Source of the DNA: Acidobacteriota bacterium
GTDB taxonomy: Bacteria > Acidobacteriota > Terriglobia > Acidiferrales > UBA7541
Assembly (NCBI GenBank): GCA_003223255.1
Contig: QHYJ01000040.1
Location: forward strand, 1 to 53,899
Direction: 5' to 3'
DNA: 53,899 nt
Each line of letters opens with the position of its first letter. Position 1 is the stretch's first letter. Both the position numbers and the translations under genes were made by a program. This document shows positions 25,906-33,458 of this stretch, in pieces. The notes below the pieces were generated by a model. That model was not told where the DNA came from. It saw nothing but the letters and a program-made list of their open reading frames with translations, and ran no database searches.

Positions 25906-27996
25906 CTAATGACCTTCTGCAAAAACCGTGGTGGCGGGTTCCACCCAAGAAGGGAATTGGCTTTTCTTGCGAACCTCGATGACCGTGACACTCTCGTGCC
26001 GGAACGTGTAGTCCAGCTTCGCGCCTTGCAGTTTCACCTGGCTGGTGAGAGGAATTACTTTCTCGGGATGCACGTCGTCGTTCTGGTCATCAATCCTCGA
26101 AGCAAACAGAGTTTGCACCGAGCCATCCGCAGCAGGCGCAAATCCCGCTATAGAAACGTGCGCGTTGATATCTAACGTCAGGTGACGGTTCACGCAAAAC
26201 AGTGTCAGCCTGTCACCTGTGTCGTTTCGAGCCGCCACGACATCCAAATACGGAACCTCAGGAATAGCGGCCAGCCGCACCGAACCTTGCTGTATATCGT
26301 ATTTCTCCACCTGCGTTCGCGTTTCCACCGTCTGGCTGGCATCTGTATTCGAATACATGCGAAATACCCAGTATGCAGGCGCGCCGAATACGCGGCCGCG
26401 CTTTTTCCAAATTCCGCCAAACTCCATAATTCCCGTCATGTCCGCGATCGGCACGATATCCGCCACGCGCATCAGCATATTCAAAAATCCGCCGGTCGAG
26501 ATCGCGCCTCCCATATTGTCGTAGCGCGGCACGTTGCCTCCGCTGGCCCAGAAGAGCCACTCCGTGAACGCCGTTTTCACCCGGTCGCGCGCTTGGGAAT
26601 CTTGCTGGATTTGCTCATGCATCTCGCGTAGCTTCCGCTCCAATCCCACCGGCAGCGCGAAGTCTGCCTGCGCGATGAAATCCGCGGACGGATTCGGATG
26701 CGCCAGCTTGTCGTCCGTGACCACGAAGTGCGTCGAAAGGTAATCAAAGGCCTCCGCATGCGTTAGCTGCGCCTGGTTCCAATCGTGATAGAAGTCCTCG
26801 TCGCCACCCGTGGCGATCAAGCGTGAACTTAGATCCACCTTGCGAACCGCCTCACTGAACGCCTTCGTTCGCTCGGCCACTCTCTGCGGCGTCGGGTAGC
26901 CCACCTGAAACGTTCCCCACAACTCGTTACCCAGTTCCCAAAGCAATCCTCCGGAGTGATTGTCCCAATGTTCGTCCACATACTTCACCCATCCCGCCGC
27001 TTCCTCGGTTGTTCCGCTTCCCAGGTTGAGTGCAATCTGCGGCCGAGCGCCAATCAATTCGCAGAAGCGCAAAAATTCATCCGTCCCAAACGTGTTGTAT
27101 TCCGGCGTGCCCCACGAGATATTCAGCATGCTCACGCGCTTGTCGCGCGGCCCGATTCCGTCCTTCCAGTGATAAGCCGAGGTAAAATTCCCGCCGAACC
27201 GCAGCAGCGGCGACTTCATCGCTTTGGCCATGGCGATAATTTCCGGGTCCAGGCCAGCAACGTTGTCTGCCGGCATCAACGACGCCTCATCCACCAGCAC
27301 GCGAGTCTCATTGGCCACCGCAATCACAAAATCTGCCGGTTCCCGCACCGCGATCTTGCCCGCTTCCACGTCCAGAAAGAATTCGTAGCGCTTCCAATCG
27401 TTTCCGGAAAGCACAATCGCGCTCCTCGCAAACACATTTTCCGCATGATCGCGCTGCCGTATGGACACCTGGATCTTGCGCGGGCCGCTTTCGTATTTCG
27501 CGTACAAGCTTCCGGTGTAGTGCAGCGTTCGGTGGACGGGAAGATAGATTTTCTGCCGTACCCCCACATCCTGTTCCGGCAAGCCCATGAGAAAAAGCGA
27601 GCGGTAAGAATTGGCGGCGTCATTCCAGCGAGGCTCGTAGCGATTCCCTTGCTTGGCATCGAGCGGCTCCCACGGAAGCGGAAGGCCCAGCTCCGAGGCC
27701 CTCGCCAATGGGAGCTCGTCGCCAATCATCTTCTGGATGGTCCGGGCGCTCCAAAGATTGTCTTCGAAACTGGGATTCTCGAGAAGTTCGGCCCACAACC
27801 CGCCATAGATTGAATTGCCAATCGGCTCGAGAAAGGTCCCAAAAATCGTTCGCGGAATTTTGTAGCTCGAGGGGCTGGAAGCATCGATTGAGATGGTGGC
27901 TTCGGGGGCTACATCTCGTGGTGACCGCTGCGTGCGGAAGATCCAGGCAGCTGATAGGCAGAACGAGAAACAGAGCCAAGCGAATGTATTTCTCAT
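25906..27996 (-). CDS. GH51-type alpha-L-arabinofuranosidase-like glycoside hydrolase, exported
   Basis: The 696-aa protein starts at ATG 27996 with a signal peptide (RNTFAWLCFSFCLSAAWIF). The GH51 pattern follows: IFGTFLEPIGNSIYGGLWAE and NPSFE at the N-terminal barrel start, a carbohydrate-binding-like insertion (residues ~130-240), LLRFGGNFTSAYHWKDGIGP, then WELGNELWG carrying the acid/base Glu in the GNE motif, and FTEWLFWASG carrying the probable nucleophile Glu. A beta-sandwich C-terminal domain follows (VARNDTGDRLTLFCVNR). GH51 enzymes remove arabinofuranosyl side chains from arabinan or arabinoxylan. The alternative TTG at 28002 adds two residues. It probably heads an operon with the receptor and TPR genes. 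Confidence 0.85.
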   Translation of the reverse strand: MRNTFAWLCFSFCLSAAWIFRTQRSPRDVAPEATISIDASSPSSYKIPRTIFGTFLEPIGNSIYGGLWAELLENPSFEDNLWSARTIQKMIGDELPLARASELGLPLPWEPLDAKQGNRYEPRWNDAANSYRSLFLMGLPEQDVGVRQKIYLPVHRTLHYTGSLYAKYESGPRKIQVSIRQRDHAENVFARSAIVLSGNDWKRYEFFLDVEAGKIAVREPADFVIAVANETRVLVDEASLMPADNVAGLDPEIIAMAKAMKSPLLRFGGNFTSAYHWKDGIGPRDKRVSMLNISWGTPEYNTFGTDEFLRFCELIGARPQIALNLGSGTTEEAAGWVKYVDEHWDNHSGGLLWELGNELWGTFQVGYPTPQRVAERTKAFSEAVRKVDLSSRLIATGGDEDFYHDWNQAQLTHAEAFDYLSTHFVVTDDKLAHPNPSADFIAQADFALPVGLERKLREMHEQIQQDSQARDRVKTAFTEWLFWASGGNVPRYDNMGGAISTGGFLNMLMRVADIVPIADMTGIMEFGGIWKKRGRVFGAPAYWVFRMYSNTDASQTVETRTQVEKYDIQQGSVRLAAIPEVPYLDVVAARNDTGDRLTLFCVNRHLTLDINAHVSIAGFAPAADGSVQTLFASRIDDQNDDVHPEKVIPLTSQVKLQGAKLDYTFRHESVTVIEVRKKSQFPSWVEPATTVFAEGH

Positions 27997-28296
27997 ATTC
28001 AAAAACCCAGGATCCTTGTGCTCAGAGAAATTCTTGAGGCCACCTCACAACACATCCCAGGAGGCAGACCGCTTCATCCTCTTACTACAGATCCCCAGGT
28101 GGAAGAACTACAGAGTCGAATTCGTGCCCTATTTCTTGAAGCGGGGCGAGAAGCCGGAGCGCGCGAAAAGTTCATCCTGGGTCCAGCTCTGAGCCCCGCA
28201 ATCCCTAAGGCGAGCAGGCGAGCAACGATGATGTTCCAAAACTCTACGGATTGTGTAAACAGGTGTAGGGAGGCCCCAAAGAGAAGAACTCTGGAG
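27997..28296. other. Intergenic region upstream of the GH51 gene
   Basis: About 300 bases between the end of the Nudix gene and the GH51 start. Frames here are not protein-like. It should contain the promoter of the GH51-receptor-TPR unit, but I could not single one out. Confidence 0.35.
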
Positions 28297-28785
28297 CTAC
28301 CGGGAGCGGGCGGACTTCCTTGGTTCCGACGAGGAGAATCGAGCCAGGAGTCGCTCAAGAAACTCGCTCTGTCCCTTGTGGATACGGACCCGAGCTTCCT
28401 CAAGGCGAAACCAATTTGCGCGGTCAACTTCAGGGAACTCTTGCGTTTGACCGGATTTCGGTGGCCATTCCATGGAGAACGTATTGCTTCGAATTGTCGT
28501 TGAGCAATCGCCTTCGAGAGCCCAAGCGGTTACAACCTTTCCGCCCGGCTGGGTAACTTTGCCCAAGGGTATGAACTCCCCTTCGGGCTTAATCCCTGTT
28601 TCTTCTTCGAATTCACGCTTCGCGGCAGCCAGCTCGTCCTCCCCATCCAGGTATTCGCCCTTGGGGATCGACCAAGCTCCGATCTCCTTCTTCTGCCAGA
28701 ATGGTCCGCCGGGGTGAACCAGAAACACCTCTAGGTGCTGGCCACGCCGCCTGAACATCAATATACCGGCACTCCATCGTCGCAT
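28297..28785 (-). CDS. Nudix hydrolase
   Basis: The 162-aa protein starts at ATG 28785 (RRWSAGILMFRRRGQHLEVF). The Nudix box is complete: GEYLDGEDELAAAKREFEEE followed by TGI fits GX5EX7REUXEEXGU, so the metal-binding Glu residues are all present. SIPKGEYLDGEDE and WALEGDC are typical of the NTP-pyrophosphatase/Ap4A-type subgroup with a C-terminal EVDRANWFRLEEAR segment. It hydrolyses a nucleoside diphosphate linked to another group; the substrate is not evident. Its first 173 bases overlap, in another frame, the 3' end of the DUF4136-like gene, so the two genes have been brought together abnormally. Confidence 0.9.
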   Translation of the reverse strand: MRRWSAGILMFRRRGQHLEVFLVHPGGPFWQKKEIGAWSIPKGEYLDGEDELAAAKREFEEETGIKPEGEFIPLGKVTQPGGKVVTAWALEGDCSTTIRSNTFSMEWPPKSGQTQEFPEVDRANWFRLEEARVRIHKGQSEFLERLLARFSSSEPRKSARSR

Positions 28786-29302
28786 GACCGGTCCCTTCTA
28801 CAACGAAATCTGACGGTGCGGCAGAATATATTACCTGGATTACCTTCTTAGATTCCGCGTCCGTAATGTGGAGCACGATCTCGCCATTCACCTTCAGCCA
28901 TGTGGCCGGCGCAAGTGCTGGTCCATTCCCTAACCCATAGGCTGGAGTTCGCTCCGTAGGACTGAGGGGCGTGGAATTTGCTCGTTCCGGACTTCCCGCA
29001 AGGAGATCCATGTTTCCGCCTCCATCGTAGTGGATGTAGAAGTCCGGATGGTCTTTCGTTTCCTCAAAGTTCTTTGCGGCCAGCGCTTCGTTCACGGTCT
29101 TCACGATCTTGAGGTCCGTGAGCTCATTGGTATCGGGGTGCTGGCGAGTCATGAGTCGATTCTCGCGCCAGGCGTAGCGCTTGTGCTCGGAGAAGCTGAA
29201 ATGACTGCCGCAATCAGCAGGACCGTTGGCCGTTCCGCGTACGCTGGAGACGTTCGGGTCGAGCCAGTGTGCGGTCAAGGCTGCGCTTGTGGCATCAGAC
29301 AA
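28613..29302 (-). CDS. DUF4136-like protein with an out-of-frame 3' end inside the Nudix gene
   Basis: Central residues resemble DUF4136 lipoproteins: FSEHKRYAWRENRL, LKIVKTVNEALAAKNFEE, HPDFYIHYDGGG and VNGEIVLHITDAESKKVI (the strand before the usual WRG motif). The expected C-terminal part (WRGxA...NKAVAKMFKKYP) is missing; from about residue 175 the frame runs into the Nudix gene and yields arginine/glycine-rich nonsense to the stop at 28613. The start is also unclear: TTG 29302 is used here, and no lipobox is found, though the same frame extends upstream with a hydrophobic stretch (VILGLCLPTIRIL) lacking a normal start codon. It is probably a truncated gene. It is divergent from the membrane gene at 29398. 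Confidence 0.5.
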   Translation of the reverse strand: MSDATSAALTAHWLDPNVSSVRGTANGPADCGSHFSFSEHKRYAWRENRLMTRQHPDTNELTDLKIVKTVNEALAAKNFEETKDHPDFYIHYDGGGNMDLLAGSPERANSTPLSPTERTPAYGLGNGPALAPATWLKVNGEIVLHITDAESKKVIQVIYSAAPSDFVVEGTGHATMECRYIDVQAAWPAPRGVSGSPRRTILAEEGDRSLVDPQGRIPGWGGRAGCREA

Positions 29303-29397
29303 GATTCGAATGGTTGGAAGGCAAAGACCGAGGATAACTGCTTGGCCACAACCCGAGGGGTATTCTATAGCGCGCAGCCTTCTTACGGGGCTATCCG

Positions 29398-31161
29398 ATG
29401 GAATCCTTCACTGGCTTTGTGTCCCAACACATCCCTTGGTTCTGGGGTGTTCTGGCGTGGTCTCTGGCAATTCTTGGACTGATCGTGATTGCCGCAATTC
29501 CTGCTTATTTCCTCCTCTATCCGATAACCACAAATGTGCGGCGAGGAGTTGCATCCTACCTGTCTCGATTAGTCTCGAGGCAGTCGGCGGCACGCGAACG
29601 TCGGCGGCGGGCAGTGGAAGGGCTAATTGAGGACTTCAAGGACAATGCCGGGATTACTTACGTGTCCGAACGCCTCACGCGCGTTGAGGCAGCACTGGCC
29701 TCGTTTTCCGAGATCACCAAGAAGCTAAAACCCCAGCTCTCCCGAGTTTCTGATCTACAGCGCGCTTTTGACCGAGTCGGCAATAAGCTGACAGAATCTG
29801 CGTTGAAAGTAGCTCCTGCTTTTCCGAACCTGCCAACGGCCGATCAACTACCTGCACAGCACGGAAGCCTCCGAACCGCAAAGGCCCGCCTGTTCGTATC
29901 GAGCATGATTCTGATCGCCTTGATCTCGGTCAATACAGGAATGCTGGGTCAGATTCTGCGAGATTTGGGATTCATCCCCCATGACCTCACTTATTTTGGC
30001 ATTCCGCTGTACCTCGTTTTCGCCTTCATGCTTACGCTGGTCGAGGCTGGTTTGGGATATGTGCACACGGCCGGCCGGCCGACGCCGGACGAGGCTTCAC
30101 GCTTTGCGCTGTGGCCGCTCATTGCCGCGTGTTTCGCTGTAGTGATGGCCTGCGTGGAAGGCTTCTTTTATTCCCAGGTTGCTCCTAGCAGAAACTCATT
30201 ATTCTTCCTTTGGGGGGCCACTCTTGTACTTGTGCTTTTCGGCCTCGGAGCAATCTGGTCGGCATCGCTCGAGCGAATCGCGAAGTCTGCGGATCACTTG
30301 CCCGCGCTCACACGACGCCTGTGGCGATATCGCGAAAGATTTGATGCTGCCTGCGCGCGTGCAGGAAAAGATGCAGGCCGCCTGAGCGATGAAGTTGCGG
30401 CTATCCGGCAAGACCTCCAAGCCGCAGCCCAAGAAACAACGTCGCTCGTCGCTTCGGTGGCGGAACTGAGAGAGGGAGCAACCTCAGTGGATCCTGAGGA
30501 TGCTGCGGCACCCAGACAGCTAACGACGGCCGAAGCCCATCACTTTGCCTCTTTGTCTGGGATGTGGTCCCTGTTGACTTTGCTGAGTCTGCTCATCGTT
30601 ATAGCGAGCGGACTTTATGCGTTCTTTCCTTACATTGGAATAAGGGCAGCATGGCTCGTCTCCGTTGGCTTAGCTGCCTGTTTTTTGATCCTGGGATTGT
30701 TGCTGCCTCGGGGCGAACTGATTCTCGATGGAACGCGAACGCGACGGCTCATTGTTTCGGGGTCGCCCTGGAAGGGAAAAACCGCCGTCACCTTAGCTGT
30801 GATTGTTCTCACCGGTTTTGGCATACTCCTCTGGCGGATTGGAGTGGCTCGCTACCAGGCTGCCTTCTGCATTCTCATGCTTGTCCTTTGTGGTGCCCTG
30901 AGTGCCGCTGCGAGCCAGGCAAGTGCGACGGGCAAGGGCCTGCGCATATGGCTCCGTCTCTGTGTTGGCGTGCTCTTCGCTATGGTTGAGGAAGTCTTAC
31001 GACTGAGTGTAAGGATTTTTCTTGCGGTCGCCTTTTGTTTAGAGGTGGTGGCTCTCGCACTTGCCGCGCCGGCATTCCGGCTGCGCGGCCGCGAAGTGCC
31101 GTCGCTCCATGCAGTTGATGAGAGCAAGCGTCCGACGTTTTCGGTGCTTAGTGCATCTTAA
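29398..31161 (+). CDS. Polytopic membrane protein with two cytosolic/periplasmic coiled coils, unknown function
   Basis: A 587-aa protein that I do not recognise. It has an N-terminal membrane segment (VLAWSLAILGLIVIAAIPAY), a long charged helical region (residues ~45-140, including ERLTRVEAALASFSEITKKL), four membrane segments between about 165 and 290 (RLFVSSMILIALISVNTGML; GIPLYLVFAFMLTLVEAGLG; PLIAACFAVVMACVEGFF; FFLWGATLVLVLFGLGAIWS), a second coiled-coil region (~295-370, RLSDEVAAIRQDLQAAAQET), and about five more membrane segments to the C-terminus. The layout repeats: helix bundle, coiled coil, helix bundle. ATG 29398 has only a weak GGGG upstream. It is followed after 16 bases by the tandem-vWA lipoprotein gene, with which it surely forms a transcription unit. 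A scaffold or signalling role at the membrane is inference. Confidence 0.8.
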   Translation: MESFTGFVSQHIPWFWGVLAWSLAILGLIVIAAIPAYFLLYPITTNVRRGVASYLSRLVSRQSAARERRRRAVEGLIEDFKDNAGITYVSERLTRVEAALASFSEITKKLKPQLSRVSDLQRAFDRVGNKLTESALKVAPAFPNLPTADQLPAQHGSLRTAKARLFVSSMILIALISVNTGMLGQILRDLGFIPHDLTYFGIPLYLVFAFMLTLVEAGLGYVHTAGRPTPDEASRFALWPLIAACFAVVMACVEGFFYSQVAPSRNSLFFLWGATLVLVLFGLGAIWSASLERIAKSADHLPALTRRLWRYRERFDAACARAGKDAGRLSDEVAAIRQDLQAAAQETTSLVASVAELREGATSVDPEDAAAPRQLTTAEAHHFASLSGMWSLLTLLSLLIVIASGLYAFFPYIGIRAAWLVSVGLAACFLILGLLLPRGELILDGTRTRRLIVSGSPWKGKTAVTLAVIVLTGFGILLWRIGVARYQAAFCILMLVLCGALSAAASQASATGKGLRIWLRLCVGVLFAMVEEVLRLSVRIFLAVAFCLEVVALALAAPAFRLRGREVPSLHAVDESKRPTFSVLSAS

Positions 31162-31177
31162 TTCGTTCAATGCATTC

Positions 31178-32503
31178 ATGTTCTTTGTCACGTCCAAATC
31201 GCGCGTTGTACTGCTACTCGCGGTCGCAGTCGCTTTAGGAGGTTGCTCGGTCGATAAATCGGAATCCGCCGGTACCTCGGTGGTCGTGCTAGTGGACTTC
31301 AGCAAGAGCTTTGCGCCTCTCGTAAGTGATGAGCGAGCCCTGGAGGAACTGGCGGCCGCAACATCAGAACTCGCACAACGGGAATGGCAGCCCCCCGTAG
31401 AAATTCTGTGGTCGCGTATTCAGACTGCTAGTTTGATTTCAGGTCCGCTGTGTGGTCCTTTCCAGTTCCAGCAATCCCTTATTAAACGCGACAACGATCA
31501 TTCCTCTCAGATCGCGGACAAATTGCAGGCGTGTACGAAAGCCGTAGTGCGGGCTTCCACGGCTGGTTCCGAGAGGTCTGCGTATACGGATATTTCAGGA
31601 GCAGTGGCCCTGGCGGCAGACCAAGGGCAAAGCGTGCTCGGTCCGAAATACATAGTTATCGTCTCGGATTTCATAGAGGAGTTGCCACGAGGGAAGCGGC
31701 CAATCCGATTACAACTGAACGGCGAACGAGTTCTTCTGCTCCACCGGCTGGGACGGGAAAGGACGCCGCTAACCCTGGTTGACCATCTTGCGCGAATCGA
31801 GCGCTGGAGCGAAGCGCTGCGAGAAGCTGGAGCGGCATCGGTGGTAGCCCTTCCGTTGAGCTCTGTCACGCGGCAACGCATCGTGCGCGCTCTAGGAAGT
31901 GGAACTAAAGCAGGCACTGACGTCGTGGTGCTTCAAAACATGCCGGACACAGCGCGACCGGAGGTGCTCAAAACCATTGCAGCCACGTTGAACAAGGCTG
32001 CACGCGATTGGCAGCCCCCCGTCACCGTGACTTGGGCCGACTTGCGGGACGAATCTGCCATTCCGTTACAGAGGCCTCCGCTCGAATTTACTCCACGGTT
32101 GGTCAAGGCCCCGGATTCCTCAGGTCAGGATTTTCCCACGCTATTGAATGAATGTGCCGAGGGTATGCAGGGATTCTCGCCAGGAGCTAGGCTCGGAGAC
32201 GTGGCAGGTTCGTTGAGCTTTTATTCTTCGGCTGGAGTGCTCGATGCGGACCACGTCTTCCTGATTGTCTCCAGTTTCTCGAATTTGCCCAAAGACCGGC
32301 GCGACTTACCCCTGAACCTCAAAGGCGTAAGGGTCGCCATGCTGCCTGCCCCCAATCGCGCGGACGCTTCTGACGAAGACGCATACTTGGCGCGAGTTAC
32401 TCAGTGGGAGACCTGGCTTAAACAACAGCACGCGAACGTCTGTCGTATTCCCTTCAATGGCGTAACCACGGATTCGCTGATTGAATGCTTCCATGGATCC
32501 TAG
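31178..32503 (+). CDS. Lipoprotein with two tandem vWA-like halves, unknown function
   Basis: The 441-aa protein from ATG 31178 has a lipoprotein signal (RVVLLLAVAVALGGC, Cys23 as the lipidated residue). Residues ~33-235 form a vWA-like domain: VVVLVDFSKSF gives the MIDAS motif DxSxS (D40, S42, S44), YTDISGAVALAA the conserved Thr/Asp loop and YIVIVSDFIEE the third loop. Residues ~245-441 repeat the same order with weaker conservation: VVVLQNMPDT has lost the MIDAS, RDWQPPVTVTW mirrors REWQPPVEILW, HVFLIVSSFSNLP mirrors YIVIVSDFIEELP, and GVRVAMLPAP mirrors GERVLLLHR. It is thus an internal duplication with one metal-binding and one degenerate copy. The upstream membrane protein is the likely partner. 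I know no characterised system with this pair. Confidence 0.8.
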   Translation: MFFVTSKSRVVLLLAVAVALGGCSVDKSESAGTSVVVLVDFSKSFAPLVSDERALEELAAATSELAQREWQPPVEILWSRIQTASLISGPLCGPFQFQQSLIKRDNDHSSQIADKLQACTKAVVRASTAGSERSAYTDISGAVALAADQGQSVLGPKYIVIVSDFIEELPRGKRPIRLQLNGERVLLLHRLGRERTPLTLVDHLARIERWSEALREAGAASVVALPLSSVTRQRIVRALGSGTKAGTDVVVLQNMPDTARPEVLKTIAATLNKAARDWQPPVTVTWADLRDESAIPLQRPPLEFTPRLVKAPDSSGQDFPTLLNECAEGMQGFSPGARLGDVAGSLSFYSSAGVLDADHVFLIVSSFSNLPKDRRDLPLNLKGVRVAMLPAPNRADASDEDAYLARVTQWETWLKQQHANVCRIPFNGVTTDSLIECFHGS

Positions 32504-32572
32504 ACCGGGCTTGGTCTTAGCCCTGCCGAGCATGCCGGGCGGCGCAAGTGATTCCCGCAAGACCGGCTATAA

Positions 32573-33271
32573 GATTTTCGATCGCAACCAGGAAAGCGGA
32601 GTGCGGGGGCTGACAAACCAGAGCAGCTCGGCGATCAGGACGGCCTTTCCTCGGCTGCGTGGATCCGAAAACAACCCGGACTTAGCGCTATCCCGGTATT
32701 CGCAGTGACGGCGCACGCCATGGTCACCGAACAACAAAGCTTCCTCGAAGCCGGGTGTAATGCATGCATCTCGAAGCCAATTAATTTCGAAATCTTTCGC
32801 GAAGAGTTGGAACGCTGGCGAAAACGCCAAGGCGCTAAGGCTGAATCCCTAGACTTGTTAGGATCCGTCGAACCTGCGATGCTTCTCGTCTGGAGGAATC
32901 GTAGGGTGCGTGCACAGGTCCTTGTTGTAGACGATCATGCACCTTCGTCTGAACTCATCTCCGAGATCTTGAGGTCCGCCGGCTTCGAAGCAATCTCACT
33001 AACCAGCAGCGCCGAAGCCGCCGAGCGCCTGACCAAAGAAAAGTACCACGCTGTCTTTCTGGACATGCCCATGCCGCCGCCGGATGGCCTCGAACTCGCC
33101 CGCCAGGTCCGCTCCTCTCGCATCAACGCATCAACGGTCATCATCATGATCACAGGAGAGCAGGAACGGACACTGCTGATGCTGATGAGGCGTGCCTTTG
33201 AAGTGATCACTCCGTCGCCTTTCAGGCGACGGAGTGATCACGTGGAGATACTCCAGGCAACGTGGTGCTGA
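32573..33271 (+). pseudogene. Remnant of a two-receiver response regulator, truncated at both ends
   Basis: The open frame (32573-33271) starts after a TAA without a proper start. First comes the C-terminal half of a receiver: QDGLSSAAWIRKQPGLSAIP, then FAVTAHAM and AGCNACISKPI with the conserved Thr and Lys, lacking its Asp-containing N-terminal half. After a linker comes a second receiver: QVLVVDDHAPSSELISEILR, FLDMPMPPPDGLELARQV with the phospho-Asp, and IIMITGEQER. This one loses its end exactly at a 39-bp perfect palindrome (33203-33241); the expected Lys region is missing. It looks like a hybrid-kinase tail decayed at the 5' side and disrupted at the 3' side by the palindromic repeat. 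Confidence 0.7.
33203..33241. repeat. 39-bp perfect palindrome; 30-bp part repeated (inverted) at 53771-53800
   Basis: The arms GTGATCACTCCGTCGCC (33203-33219) and GGCGACGGAGTGATCAC (33225-33241) pair over 17 bp around a TTTCA loop. Bases 33212-33241 are identical to the reverse complement of 53771-53800. It interrupts the C-terminus of a receiver gene. It may be a REP-type or MITE-derived element. Confidence 0.85.
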
Positions 33272-33458
33272 TCTTAGCTCCTTTGCTCTGCAAAGTGCCA
33301 TTTACATTTTCGAGTGTGAATTGCGGGAATATAGTTTTCCGAGTGCCCGTCATCCGGCCGCGATCGGTTGCAAGCCAAAAACTTGTTCCCTTCTTACCCT
33401 AACTAAGGTCGATGCATTGCGTGGGTTTGATCCGATATCTCAGCCGGCCCTAATTCTT

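Noticed and set aside
33272-33458. Short frames downstream of the broken receiver gene
   Set aside because: No start signals and no domain resemblance; likely non-coding.
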